DNA from: Sulfuritalea sp.
GTDB lineage: Bacteria; Pseudomonadota; Gammaproteobacteria; Burkholderiales; Rhodocyclaceae
Assembly: GCA_023229545.1 (NCBI GenBank)
Contig: JALNZB010000002.1
Span: 62,001 to 126,000, forward strand
Length of the DNA stretch: 64,000 nucleotides
Reading direction: 5' to 3'
Below, piece after piece: positions 8,123 through 16,206 of the stretch (position 1 is its first letter; every line of letters begins with the position of its first letter). Below the pieces are notes generated by a model. It did no database searches and had not been told where the DNA came from. It worked only from the letters and a program-made list of their open reading frames with translations. Made by a program: the position numbers and the translations under genes.

Positions 8123-10062
8123 GCCGCGACTCCCGCCGTGACGCCAGCACCGACTTTGACACGCAGACGGTAACGGCGATCCAGCATGGCAATGAGGCCG
8201 CCCAGAGCCATCAGCAGGCAGCCGCCCCAGATCCAGTCGACGAAGGGCTTGTAGTAAACCCGCACGCTCCAGGCACCCTTGTTGCCGAGCGGTTCGCCGA
8301 GCGAGACATACACGTCGCGCGTGAATCCGGCGTCGATGGCGGCTTCGGTCATGGGCATCTGCGACGAGAAATAACTGCGCTTTTCGGGGTACATGGTCTT
8401 CAACACGCGGCCATTCTTCGATAGTTCGACGCTGCCCACGGCGGCGCGGTAGTTGGGGCCGGGGGCGTCTTTCACGGTCAGCAGGCGGAAACCGTAACCG
8501 CCGACCTGCACGGTATCGCCCGGCTCCATGCGGACATCCTTTTCCTCCTGATAGCCGCCGACCATGGCCACGCCGAAAACGAATACGGCAATGCCGAAAT
8601 GCGCAATGTGCATGCCCCAGAATGCGGCGGAAGGCTTGCCCGTCTTCATGCGCTCGATGATCTGGAACACGCCGCTGGCGACGATCCACACCGCGAGCAA
8701 GGAACTTATCGCGGTAAGCGGCGTCCAGGCGCCCATCAGCAGCGGCAGGCCGATGCCGGCGATGACAGCCAGCGCCAGGCTCACGCGCAAGCGGCGGGCA
8801 ATGGCCTTGGGGTCGGCGTGTTTCCAGCGCGCCATGGGGCCGATCGCCATCAGCAGCAATAGCGGCACCATGACCGGTACGAAGACGGCGTTGAAGTACG
8901 GCGGGCCGACCGACAGCTTGCCCATGCCGAGGGCATCGATCAACAGCGGGTAGATCGTGCCGAGCAACACGCTGCCGGTGGCGACCACCAGCAGCACGTT
9001 GTTCATCAGCAGCAGGGTTTCGCGCGAGACCAGACCGAAGTTGCCGCCAGCGCCGACCTTGGGCGCGCGCCAGGCGAACAGCGTCAGCGAAGTGCCGACC
9101 ACGACGGCCAGCAGCACCAGGATGAACACGCCACGCCGAGGGTCGGAGGCGAAGGCGTGCACGGAAGTGAGGACGCCGGAGCGAACCAGGAAGGTGCCCA
9201 GCAAGGAGAGCGAAAACGCCGCGATGGCCAGCAGCACAGTCCAGTTTTTGAACGCGCCGCGCTTTTCGGTCACGGCCAGCGAATGAATCAGCGCGGTGCC
9301 CACCAGCCAGGGCAGGAAAGAGGCATTTTCCACCGGGTCCCAGAACCACCAGCCGCCCCAGCCCAGTTCGTAATACGCCCACCAACTGCCCAGCGCAATG
9401 CCCAGCGTGAGAAACACCCAGGCCGCCGTGGTCCATGGCCGCGACCAGCGCGCCCAGGCCGCATCGAGTCGGCCGGAAATCAACGCCGCGATGGCGAAGG
9501 CGAAGGCCACCGAGAAGCCGACGTAACCCATGTAGAGCATCGGCGGATGAAACACCAGGCCGGGATCCTGCAACAGCGGATTGAGATCGCGCCCTTCGGC
9601 GGCGGCGGGCAGCAAGCGATCAAAGGGATTGGAGGTGAACAGAACAAAGGCCAGCAAGCCGATACCGACCAGGCCGAGTACCGCCAGCACGCGCGCCACC
9701 ATGACTTCGGGCAACCGGCGCGAGGCCAGCGACACCGCCGCGCCCCAGCCGGCCAGCATCAGCACCCACAACAGCAGCGAGCCTTCATGGCCGCCCCAGA
9801 CGGCCGAAAATCTGTAGAGGCTCGGCAACTGCGTGTTGGAATGCTGGGCGACGTAGCTCACCGAGAAATCATTGCCGAGAAAGCTTTGCGCCAGGCAGCC
9901 AAAGGCGACGGCAACCAGCAGAAACTGGGTTTGCGCAGCCGGTCGTGCCAGCGCAATCCATTGCGCCTGGCCTTGCCGTGCGCCCACAAGTGGCAGCACC
10001 CCCTGCGCGATGGAAACCACAAAGGCGAGGATGAGGGCGAAATGTCCGAGTTCGGGAATCAT
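8119..10062 (-). CDS. ccmF: Haem lyase subunit CcmF
   Basis: CcmF is the large polytopic subunit that attaches haem to apocytochrome c. The 647-residue protein has about 14-15 membrane helices and the tryptophan-rich haem-handling motif GWGGWWFWDPVENASFLPWL. A large periplasmic loop near residues 530-600 precedes the last helix. The extreme C-terminus (RVKVGAGVTAGVAA) is encoded by a copy of the dispersed repeat (8135-8157), so the natural terminus may have been replaced or extended. Another stretch, APKVGAGGNFGLVSRE, looks similar but matches the normal family sequence. The gene overlaps both ccmE and ccmG by four bases. Confidence 0.96.
   Translation of the reverse strand: MIPELGHFALILAFVVSIAQGVLPLVGARQGQAQWIALARPAAQTQFLLVAVAFGCLAQSFLGNDFSVSYVAQHSNTQLPSLYRFSAVWGGHEGSLLLWVLMLAGWGAAVSLASRRLPEVMVARVLAVLGLVGIGLLAFVLFTSNPFDRLLPAAAEGRDLNPLLQDPGLVFHPPMLYMGYVGFSVAFAFAIAALISGRLDAAWARWSRPWTTAAWVFLTLGIALGSWWAYYELGWGGWWFWDPVENASFLPWLVGTALIHSLAVTEKRGAFKNWTVLLAIAAFSLSLLGTFLVRSGVLTSVHAFASDPRRGVFILVLLAVVVGTSLTLFAWRAPKVGAGGNFGLVSRETLLLMNNVLLVVATGSVLLGTIYPLLIDALGMGKLSVGPPYFNAVFVPVMVPLLLLMAIGPMARWKHADPKAIARRLRVSLALAVIAGIGLPLLMGAWTPLTAISSLLAVWIVASGVFQIIERMKTGKPSAAFWGMHIAHFGIAVFVFGVAMVGGYQEEKDVRMEPGDTVQVGGYGFRLLTVKDAPGPNYRAAVGSVELSKNGRVLKTMYPEKRSYFSSQMPMTEAAIDAGFTRDVYVSLGEPLGNKGAWSVRVYYKPFVDWIWGGCLLMALGGLIAMLDRRYRLRVKVGAGVTAGVAA
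8135..8157 (-). repeat. Dispersed 22-base repeat, copy 2 (3' end of ccmF)
   Basis: One mismatch (GGTGC for GGCGC). Read by ccmF as KVGAGVTA, near its C-terminus. Confidence 0.7.
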
Positions 10063-10499
10063 TGCTTGAGGGTCCTCTGCGCGCGCTGCGCCTGCTCGAT
10101 GGCATGCTGGGCCTCGGGCGGCATGTAGTTCTCGTCATGCTTGGCGAGCACTTCGGAAGCGGTAAACAGTCCATCAGCCGCCAGTCGGCCCTGCACCACC
10201 GCCCCTTTGCCCTCCCGGAACAGGTCGGGGAGGATGCCGGTGTAAGCGACAGGGATGTCCTTGACCGTGTCGGTGACGACGAAACGTACGGTCATGTCCT
10301 GGCGTTTGACCGTACCCTCCTTGACCATGCCGCCGATACGGAAGGCCTTGCCTTGCGGCGCCTTGCCGGCCGCCACTTCAGAGGGCGTGACATAGAGGGC
10401 GATGTTGCTGTCGAGCGCGTTGAGCGCCAAGCCGGCGGCGATGGCCAGCGAGGCGAGTCCGCCGACAATCAGGGCGATGCGTTTCTGTCTGGGTTTCAT
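10059..10499 (-). CDS. ccmE: Haem chaperone CcmE
   Basis: CcmE carries haem covalently from CcmC to CcmF in the periplasm. The 146-residue protein has a single N-terminal membrane anchor (about 8-28), an OB-fold beta barrel, and the haem-binding motif LAKHDENYMPPE, in which the His is the covalent attachment site and the Tyr an axial ligand in the family. A short Gln/Arg-rich flexible tail follows. Start and stop overlap the neighbours ccmD and ccmF by four bases each. Nothing is unusual. Confidence 0.96.
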   Translation of the reverse strand: MKPRQKRIALIVGGLASLAIAAGLALNALDSNIALYVTPSEVAAGKAPQGKAFRIGGMVKEGTVKRQDMTVRFVVTDTVKDIPVAYTGILPDLFREGKGAVVQGRLAADGLFTASEVLAKHDENYMPPEAQHAIEQAQRAQRTLKQ

Positions 10500-10690
10500 G
10501 AATTCTTTTGCTGGAGTTCGAGTTCATCGGCGAGTCGTTCGCGGATCAGGCTCTGGCGAACTTCGCTAAGACGCCGCTTTGCCAGAAAAGGTTCCGCAAA
10601 CATGAGCAGCGCGCAAGCACCGAAGCTGCCCCAGACGTAAAAGGCGTAACCGCCCATGGCGAAAAATTCGTCGATGCTATGCCACTGCAT
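10496..10690 (-). CDS. ccmD: Haem exporter accessory protein CcmD
   Basis: CcmD is a small membrane protein that releases holo-CcmE from CcmC. The 64-residue frame has one membrane helix (about 14-35, GGYAFYVWGSFGACALLMFAEP) and a charged cytoplasmic tail, as in the family. Its start lies 14 bases inside the 3' end of ccmC, and its stop overlaps ccmE. Position in the ccmABCDE order supports the call as much as sequence does. Confidence 0.9.
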   Translation of the reverse strand: MQWHSIDEFFAMGGYAFYVWGSFGACALLMFAEPFLAKRRLSEVRQSLIRERLADELELQQKNS

Positions 10691-11417
10691 GTTTCACCCA
10701 TTCCGTGTGTCGCTCGCGTTCAAGGATGATGGCGCGTACCCGCGTCAGCGCCACCGCTATCGAATACATCCAGAAGCACAGCGCCATCAGCAGCATGCCC
10801 CAGAGCATGGTGTGCGCCATCGAGGGCGCCTTGTTCATGTTGATGGTGGAGCCCTGATGCAGGGTGTTCCACCACTTCACCGAGAAATAGATGATGGGAA
10901 TATTCACCACGCCGACCAGTGCCAGAATCGCCCCGGCCTTGTCGGCGCGGCGCGGATCGTCGATCGCCGCCTGCAACGCCATGAAGCCCAGATAGAGGAA
11001 GAACAGGATCAACTCGGAAGTCAGGCGCGCATCCCACACCCACCACGCGCCCCACATCGGCTTGCCCCACAGGGCGCCAGTCCACAGGGACAGCAGCGCC
11101 ATCAAGGCGCCGGTGGGCGCAATCGCCTGCGCCATCATGCCCGATACCCGCGTGTTGAGCGCCAGGCCGAGACCGGCCCAGAAGGCCATGATCAGGTAGA
11201 GAAACATCGACATCCATGAGGCCGGCACATGGACGAAGATGATGCGATAGCCTTCCCCTTGCTGCGCATCCGTCGGCGCCACGAAAAACGAAATCCACAG
11301 CCCGGCAATGCCGAAGGCAATGGCGGCGGCCCAGAACCACGGGATCATGCGTCCGGCGAGCGGATAAAAACTCTGCGGGCTGCCGAACTTGAACCACTGA
11401 ATAATCGACTGTCTCAC
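10677..11417 (-). CDS. ccmC: Haem exporter protein CcmC
   Basis: CcmC loads haem onto CcmE. The 246-residue protein has six membrane helices and the periplasmic tryptophan motif WGAWWVWDARLTSELILFF, flanked by conserved histidines in ALSLWTGALWGKP and NTLHQGSTI. I chose the GTG at 11417, which overlaps the ccmB stop as GTGA and gives MRQSIIQWFKFGSPQSFYPL. The ATG at 11453 would push 36 bases into ccmB and adds an unnatural leader. Nothing is unusual otherwise. Confidence 0.95.
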   Translation of the reverse strand: MRQSIIQWFKFGSPQSFYPLAGRMIPWFWAAAIAFGIAGLWISFFVAPTDAQQGEGYRIIFVHVPASWMSMFLYLIMAFWAGLGLALNTRVSGMMAQAIAPTGALMALLSLWTGALWGKPMWGAWWVWDARLTSELILFFLYLGFMALQAAIDDPRRADKAGAILALVGVVNIPIIYFSVKWWNTLHQGSTINMNKAPSMAHTMLWGMLLMALCFWMYSIAVALTRVRAIILERERHTEWVKHAVA

Positions 11418-12079
11418 TCCAGTGCAACCCTCAAAGCGGCCGTGGTCGCCCACGGCGCAAAAAAAACAGCCAAGGCCAGCATTGCTGCCAGCAATGACAA
11501 ATGACCCCCCGCGCCGAGACCGGCGATGTGGGCCTCCACCGCGCCCGCGCCAAAAATCAGCGCCGGAATGTACAGCGGCAACACCAGTAGCGCCAGCAAC
11601 ACGCCACCACCACGCACGCCCAGCGTCAGCGCCGCACCAATGGCCCCGATCAGCGACAGCAACGGAGTACCCAGCAACAGCGCCAGCATCAGAATGCCCA
11701 ATGCTGACGCGTCAAGATCGAACTGCACGCCGAGTACGGGCGCCAGCAACACCAGCGGCAAACCGCACAACAGCCAGTGAGCCAGTATTTTACCTGCAAC
11801 CAGCAGCCCCAAAGGCGACGGCGAAAGGGCCATCTGTTCCAGTGTACCATCCACATGATCGGCCGCAAACAGGCGCGGCAAGCCGAGCAGGGTCGCCAGC
11901 AGCGCCGCAACCCACAGAATGCCGGGGGCGATTTTCCTCAGCAGCGCGGGTTCCGGTCCTATCCCCAAGGGAAACAGGCTGGTGACGATAACGAAGAAGA
12001 ACACAGCCGTCAGCACTTCGCTCTTGCGCCGCATGGCCAGCAGCAGGTCGCGGCGTACCGTGGCAAGAAATGAGTTCAT
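11414..12079 (-). CDS. ccmB: Haem exporter permease CcmB
   Basis: CcmB is the membrane subunit that forms the CcmABCD release complex with CcmA. The 221-residue protein has six predicted membrane helices and the family motifs IAPGILWVAALLATLLGL and the ADHVDGTLEQMALSP segment. The ATG at 12079 overlaps the ccmA stop as ATGA. The longer frame upstream is a shadow of ccmA and was excluded. The gene is followed by ccmC with a GTGA overlap. Confidence 0.95.
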   Translation of the reverse strand: MNSFLATVRRDLLLAMRRKSEVLTAVFFFVIVTSLFPLGIGPEPALLRKIAPGILWVAALLATLLGLPRLFAADHVDGTLEQMALSPSPLGLLVAGKILAHWLLCGLPLVLLAPVLGVQFDLDASALGILMLALLLGTPLLSLIGAIGAALTLGVRGGGVLLALLVLPLYIPALIFGAGAVEAHIAGLGAGGHLSLLAAMLALAVFFAPWATTAALRVALE

Positions 12080-12675
12080 AGCATCAGCGCCTTGCCGCCC
12101 GGCACGGGCAACGGCTGGTGGCTGGTCAGCACCGCCATGCCGCCTACGGCGAGATGTTCGCCAATCAGTTCGCCCAGCAACTTGACTGCGGAAACATCGA
12201 GTGCATTGAAGGCTTCGTCGAGCACCCACAGGACCGCCGGTCGCGTCAGCAGGCGAGCCAGCAGCACGCGCCGCTTCTGGCCGGCGGACAGCACGCGCAC
12301 CGGCAACTCCTCGCGACCGCGCAGGCCAAGCCGGATCAGGGCAGCCATCGAGGCGTGTTCATCAAGTTCGATGCCGTCGAGCGCGGCGGCGAGACGCAGA
12401 TTTTCCAGCGGCGTCAGGTCTTCCTTGACCGCCGCGTGGTGTCCGAGATAAATCATGTCGCGACGAAATTCGGCCGATGGTGTCGGCTCGTTGCGCCAGA
12501 GGATCGTTCCCGCGTCAGCCGGGGAGAGGCCGACCAACAGACGCATCAGGCTGGTCTTGCCGGCGCCGTTTTCACCTTGCACATGCAGCCATTCGCCAGG
12601 GGCGAGCGAGAATCCGACGTTGGCAAAAAGGCGGCGTTCACCGCGCGAACAGGCGAGATCGGAAACATTAAGCAT
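12076..12675 (-). CDS. ccmA: Haem exporter ATPase CcmA
   Basis: CcmA is the ABC ATPase that powers release of haem-loaded CcmE. The 199-residue protein has Walker A GENGAGKTS, signature LSAGQKRRVLLARLL and Walker B VLWVLDEAF. Length is normal for CcmA. It is the first gene of the minus-strand run ccmABCDEFGHI and probably extends transcription into the two-component genes. The upstream region (12676-12764) is shared with a divergent membrane-protein gene and holds a perfect 7-base inverted repeat. Confidence 0.95.
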   Translation of the reverse strand: MLNVSDLACSRGERRLFANVGFSLAPGEWLHVQGENGAGKTSLMRLLVGLSPADAGTILWRNEPTPSAEFRRDMIYLGHHAAVKEDLTPLENLRLAAALDGIELDEHASMAALIRLGLRGREELPVRVLSAGQKRRVLLARLLTRPAVLWVLDEAFNALDVSAVKLLGELIGEHLAVGGMAVLTSHQPLPVPGGKALML

Positions 12676-12706
12676 GGCGCAATTGTGCCCGAAGTTGCCT
12701 GTTTAA

Positions 12707-12726
12707 GGCTTGAGCAAGGTCAAGCC
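12707..12726. promoter_or_regulatory. Inverted repeat in the ccmA / membrane-protein divergent region
   Basis: GGCTTGA and TCAAGCC flank a six-base spacer between the divergent starts at 12675 and 12765. It could be an operator for either gene. No known binding-site consensus is matched, so this is only a candidate. Confidence 0.3.
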
Positions 12727-12764
12727 GGCGTTTGCCCTCCTGTTACCGCCATTACAATCAACCC

Positions 12765-13814
12765 ATGTCGCCTTCCATTCTGCTGCCGTTGCTGGCTGTT
12801 GCAGCCCTGTTTTCGCTGGCGACGGCGGGAATATTGCTGCTCGTCGGGCACGGCGCACCGCAACTGGCGGCTCATGTCGCCTTTGCGCTGGGGATATTGC
12901 CGCTGATTCTGGCGGCAACGGGCTATTTTGTCCCGGTGCTGACACGCAGCGCCGACGCGTGCGTTGCCAGGTCGTGGCCGCCACTGCTGGCGTGGGCGGG
13001 AGGATTGATGGCGGTTGTCGCATTTGCCGGCGACTTTTCTTCGCACCTGTTGAGTCTGGCGGCAACGCTCGCCGGGATTGCCGCGCTGGGCGTCGGCAGT
13101 TGGACCCTGATTCGGACTCGCCATATGTTCGGTCCGCGCCATCGGGGTCTGGACTGGTACCTTGCCGCACTGAGTTTCCTGTTGTTGGCGCTGTTGGCAG
13201 TTGCGCTGATGTCCTGGTTTCCTGCCCTGCGCAACGCCCTGCGCCTGTTTCATCTGCATGCCAATTTGCTGGGCTTTGTCGGTGTTGCCGCATTGGGCAC
13301 CTTGCAGGTACTGCTGCCGACCTGCCTCGGGCAGGCGGACCCCGATGCCGCACTGCGGCTACGACGCGATATCAAATGGGCCGTGGCGGGGGCTCTTCTT
13401 GTCGCGATCGGGGCTTCACTGGCACCGTCTCTTGCGCTGATGGGCGCACTGATTTACGGCATTGCCGTGGTCCGTATGCTGAACGCCTGGCACCGCCGTT
13501 TCGGCGCGGCATTGCTGCAAACACATGGCGCGGCGCCCTCGCTTGCGGCTGCCGCACTGGGTTTGCTCGGCCTGCTCGTTCTTGGCGCGGCGCATGGTTT
13601 CGGCTGGATGCCGGCGCGCCCGGCGGTCGCCGGTTTTGTCGTCGCCTTCCTGCTGCCGTTGGTCAGCGGCGCCGCCGCCCACCTGCTGCCGGTCTGGCTA
13701 CGACCGGGCGCCCAGGGGCCGTGGCATTACGCCTTGCGTGCCAGGCTCTGCCGCTGGGGCGGTCTGCGCGGTTTGTTGCTGTTGTTGTTGGGCCTGGCCA
13801 TTACCGGGCTTTGA
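12765..13814 (+). CDS. Polytopic membrane protein, possibly haem-copper/NnrS-like, unknown function
   Basis: This 349-residue protein is almost entirely membrane helices (about ten to twelve). Conserved-looking histidines occur in LFHLHANLLGFVGVAALGTLQVLLPT and SGAAAHLLPVW. These recall NnrS and cytochrome-oxidase-subunit-I-like proteins, in which histidines in helices bind haem or metal. That link is inference. The start is the ATG at 12765. It has no ribosome site, but a TACAAT hexamer lies at 12753-12758, so a leaderless transcript is possible. It is divergent from ccmA and its 3' end overlaps the convergent DUF2867 gene by 14 bases. Confidence 0.75.
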   Translation: MSPSILLPLLAVAALFSLATAGILLLVGHGAPQLAAHVAFALGILPLILAATGYFVPVLTRSADACVARSWPPLLAWAGGLMAVVAFAGDFSSHLLSLAATLAGIAALGVGSWTLIRTRHMFGPRHRGLDWYLAALSFLLLALLAVALMSWFPALRNALRLFHLHANLLGFVGVAALGTLQVLLPTCLGQADPDAALRLRRDIKWAVAGALLVAIGASLAPSLALMGALIYGIAVVRMLNAWHRRFGAALLQTHGAAPSLAAAALGLLGLLVLGAAHGFGWMPARPAVAGFVVAFLLPLVSGAAAHLLPVWLRPGAQGPWHYALRARLCRWGGLRGLLLLLLGLAITGL

Positions 13815-14310
13815 TTCGTGCCAGCAGGGGAGGCACGATGAGCTTGTGCAGCGGCCAGACCGGCACCATGTAAGCGCGCCCCAGAAGATTGCGCAGGTGA
13901 ATCACCGTCGATAGGACGACGGCATCGCTGCGCCCGTCAAACGTTTTGCGCAGAGAGACTTTCGCATCGAGGTGTTTGTCCGCCTCGACAAGAATGACTT
14001 CGCGATCCGAAATGAAGAGGATCGAAAAAATTCCGACACGATCACCCGGCCGGTACGCATCCGCCGGCTTCGTCGGGTCGATGTCGTCGAGATGCCCGAG
14101 ATGCTTCAGGCCGAACATGGCCACGACCCGGTCTCTGACCGCCATCAGGCCATTGATCCACGCCGGAGTTTTCGCCATTAGATCGATGTAAATTTGCAGC
14201 GCCGGACGATTGCCTCCGTCAATCCGTACTTCGAACGCATCGAACAGGTCCGCATCGGCAAGGTACTTGCCGATCTCGCTGTGCGCCGAAATTCTTGTTG
14301 CATTAACCAT
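13801..14310 (-). CDS. DUF2867 family protein
   Basis: The 169-residue protein matches the DUF2867 pattern. It has a FDAFEVRIDGG opening, the WINGLMAVRDRVVAMFGLKHLG segment, a DRVGIFSILFISDREVILVEADKHLDAKVSL core, and a C-terminal LLGRAYMVPVWPLHKLIVPPLL. In characterised genomes these proteins accompany SDR-type oxidoreductases, but their role is unknown. A good ribosome site (GGGAG) lies just before the ATG at 14310. It is divergent from the small HTH gene and converges with the membrane protein gene, overlapping it by 14 bases. Confidence 0.8.
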   Translation of the reverse strand: MVNATRISAHSEIGKYLADADLFDAFEVRIDGGNRPALQIYIDLMAKTPAWINGLMAVRDRVVAMFGLKHLGHLDDIDPTKPADAYRPGDRVGIFSILFISDREVILVEADKHLDAKVSLRKTFDGRSDAVVLSTVIHLRNLLGRAYMVPVWPLHKLIVPPLLARIKAR

Positions 14311-14450
14311 GGAACTCCCGTGACAAACGCCCGGCGCATGCGGATCGGCGGACTGCCGACGTCAAAGCGCCGACCCCAAAAACAATTTCGCCGCAGTCAT
14401 TGGAAAAAATGCGATAGCATAGCGACTTGACCAACCCGCAGGAGAACGTC

Positions 14451-14669
14451 ATGGCCCGCAAAAAGAAACTCGATTTCAGCAACATCGCAACGGATCGCAA
14501 GAAAGACAACCTCAACCAAAAGGATTTCTGGGCGAGGTATGGCGTCACCCAGTCGGGCGGCTCCCGCTATGAATCCGGTCGCAATATCCCCAAACCGCTG
14601 GCGATCCTGCTTTGGCTGCACCGCTCCGGAAAGATCAGCGACAAGGATCTCGGCGACGCCCTGAAGTAG
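14451..14669 (+). CDS. Small helix-turn-helix protein
   Basis: This 72-residue basic protein contains an XRE-like helix-turn-helix: LNQKDFWARYGVTQSGGSRYESGRNIPKPLAILL. It is short enough to be a single DNA-binding domain. The ATG at 14451 has a clean ribosome site (AGGAG, six bases upstream). An upstream ATG at 14427 lacks one. The gene is monocistronic on the plus strand and divergent from the DUF2867 gene. It could regulate either itself or that neighbour, but the sequence does not tell. Confidence 0.75.
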   Translation: MARKKKLDFSNIATDRKKDNLNQKDFWARYGVTQSGGSRYESGRNIPKPLAILLWLHRSGKISDKDLGDALK

Positions 14670-14720
14670 TCAATCGCGGGCAAGGATCGGTGCCGGAATG
14701 CCGGCGCCCCGGGATCCCGC

Positions 14721-15098
14721 TTAATCATGCATGGTCACCTGGCCATCACGATTCTGGCGGCGACGGTCGAGCCACCATGCCAGCACGGGCAGTACGACAA
14801 AGGAGCCGGGCAGCACCATCACCACCAGATAGGGGGAGAGGTACGCCAGCGCTCGTAGCTGCTCTTGCAGAGCGGCCCGCTCGATGCTGGTCCAGCGCTC
14901 GCCGTTGCGGGGTTTCATCAGCAGCGGCATGAGGCCGCGCACTTTGACCATTTCATTCAGCAGTTGCTTGCGTTCGCGGTCCTGCGCGGCGAGCATTTTC
15001 TGCGTCAGACTGGGCGAAACGCGTAATCCGGTGGCCAGCGAGGCTTGGCGACCGGCCTCTCTGGTTTCCTTGCGTGACCTGAAGCGTGGAAACGACAC
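14721..15098 (-). CDS. LETM1-like small membrane protein
   Basis: This protein is about 125 residues with a charged amphipathic N-terminal half (LTQKMLAAQDRERKQLLNEMVKVRGLMPLL). One membrane segment near the C-terminus (LRALAYLSPYLVVMVLPGSFVVLPVLAWWL) resembles the membrane stretch of LETM1-domain proteins. I chose the GTG at 15098, seven bases after the stop of the yqjK-like gene. The ATG at 15167 would overlap that gene heavily. It is the last of four minus-strand genes starting with the DUF883 gene and probably belongs to the same envelope-stress set. The homology is suggestive only. Confidence 0.6.
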   Translation of the reverse strand: MSFPRFRSRKETREAGRQASLATGLRVSPSLTQKMLAAQDRERKQLLNEMVKVRGLMPLLMKPRNGERWTSIERAALQEQLRALAYLSPYLVVMVLPGSFVVLPVLAWWLDRRRQNRDGQVTMHD

Positions 15099-15105
15099 TG
15101 TGCGA

Positions 15106-15405
15106 TCAAGCCGCCTGGCGGCGCTCCAGAAAAATACGCAACCTGCGCCACGCCTGCCAGCCGACAAAGGCGCGGCGCCCCCAGCGCCAGGCGCGGTTCG
15201 GTCGAATGACGATCAGCGCGACACCGGCGGCGGCGACAAGCTGCGGGTTGCGGCGCATCCAGCGGGCGCCCTCGACGGCGCAGTCTGCTGCGGTGAAGAC
15301 AGGCGCCAGTCCTGCGGCGTAACGACCAAAGTCGGCGCGCAAGCTTTCGCCAGCGATCTGGAGCCGCTGCTTCCTTAACGCAAGTTCCAGCGTCGTGGCG
15401 CTCAC
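15106..15405 (-). CDS. YqjK-like protein
   Basis: This 99-residue basic protein is of the YqjK type: an N-terminal helix (ATTLELALRKQRLQIAGESLRADF), a short hydrophobic patch (PQLVAAAGVALIVI) and an Arg-rich end. The GTG at 15405 overlaps the stop of the yqjE-like gene as GTGA. In many proteobacteria yqjD, yqjE and yqjK lie together in this order, and here the order is the same. The function is not established. The YqjD member is ribosome- and membrane-associated in E. coli. Confidence 0.75.
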   Translation of the reverse strand: MSATTLELALRKQRLQIAGESLRADFGRYAAGLAPVFTAADCAVEGARWMRRNPQLVAAAGVALIVIRPNRAWRWGRRAFVGWQAWRRLRIFLERRQAA

Positions 15406-15815
15406 TGCGGTCCCGCGCCGTCGCTTGTCGCCAGGGCATCCCGGTCTTTGCGCAGTTCCGCCAGGCTGGCGGAAAACAGTTTTGAACCTGAGCGCGCCAG
15501 ACTCATCGCCAGGCTCAGGCAAACGATTCCGGCACCGAGGAAAAGAGCGGAAAAAACGCCCAGTGCCAGCAGCCGGTGGCTATCCCATAGCAGCACGGTG
15601 AGAAAGATGGCGAGGAATACCAAGCCCACGGCAACGAGAAAAAATGCCGCCGCGCCGTAAGCCAGCAGGGAAACCAGCCGCACCCGCTCCTCAGCGAGTT
15701 CTACGCCGATGAGTTCGAGGCGGTTGTGAAGCAGGGTAAGGCCGGTCTTGAGCAAGCCCTTGGTTGACGCGAACAGGCCGCGCTGGTCCGTCCCCTTACC
15801 CGTTGCATCACCCAT
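15402..15815 (-). CDS. Phage-holin-family / YqjE-like membrane protein
   Basis: This 137-residue protein has two adjacent membrane helices (LVSLLAYGAAAFFLVAVGLVFLAIFLTVLLW and LLALGVFSALFLGAGIVCLSLA), a leading amphipathic helix (LLKTGLTLLHNRLELIGVELAEERVR) and a charged tail. This is the YqjE / putative Actinobacterial holin-X type. The ATG at 15815 follows the DUF883 gene stop by eight bases. It is likely an envelope protein of the YqjDEK set and not a phage gene, since no phage genes surround it. Confidence 0.8.
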   Translation of the reverse strand: MGDATGKGTDQRGLFASTKGLLKTGLTLLHNRLELIGVELAEERVRLVSLLAYGAAAFFLVAVGLVFLAIFLTVLLWDSHRLLALGVFSALFLGAGIVCLSLAMSLARSGSKLFSASLAELRKDRDALATSDGAGPQ

Positions 15816-15823
15816 CGCCGAAT

Positions 15824-16135
15824 TCAGCGACGACCGATCAGCAGGCCGACGATGAAACCGAAGCCGGCGGCCACACCCACCGAACGCCACGGATTGTCAT
15901 GCACGTAGTCATCGGCAACACGACCGGCCTGCTTGGCCTTATCCACCACCGCCGCTTCGGCTTCCGCCAGCTTGATCTTGGCGGCGGAAAGACGATCCTG
16001 GGTCTTGGCGCGAATGTCGGCAAGCTTGTCCCCGGCCTGTCCCGCAGTGGCGCGCAGCAGTTCTTCGGTGTCGGCGATCACCAGCTTTACATCGGCAATC
16101 AGTTTGTCCTTGGTGACTTCACTCATGTCGTTCAT
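15824..16135 (-). CDS. DUF883 family protein (ElaB/YqjD type)
   Basis: The 103-residue protein has the DUF883 architecture: a long amphipathic helix (TKDKLIADVKLVIADTEELLRATAGQAGDKLADIRAKTQDRL) and then the C-terminal signature DDYVHDNPWRSVGVAAGFGFIVGLLIGRR with a membrane anchor. In E. coli the paralogues bind ribosomes to the membrane in stationary phase. That role is family knowledge, not shown here. A strong ribosome site (GGAG, seven bases before the ATG) marks it as the first gene of the yqjDEK-LETM1-like run. Confidence 0.88.
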   Translation of the reverse strand: MNDMSEVTKDKLIADVKLVIADTEELLRATAGQAGDKLADIRAKTQDRLSAAKIKLAEAEAAVVDKAKQAGRVADDYVHDNPWRSVGVAAGFGFIVGLLIGRR

Positions 16136-16206
16136 GCTTTTCTCCTGAATTGAAAGACTGAAACCCCAAGGCTACCGACTTTGTCGTTGCACTGCAATGA
16201 TGTCTG

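Noticed and set aside
9043..9060. A further match to the dispersed repeat in ccmF (APKVGAGG)
   Set aside because: The residues match the normal CcmF family sequence, so the likeness is probably chance.
15402..15815. Phage holin as a sign of a prophage
   Set aside because: The gene is part of the YqjD/YqjE/YqjK set and no phage genes are nearby.
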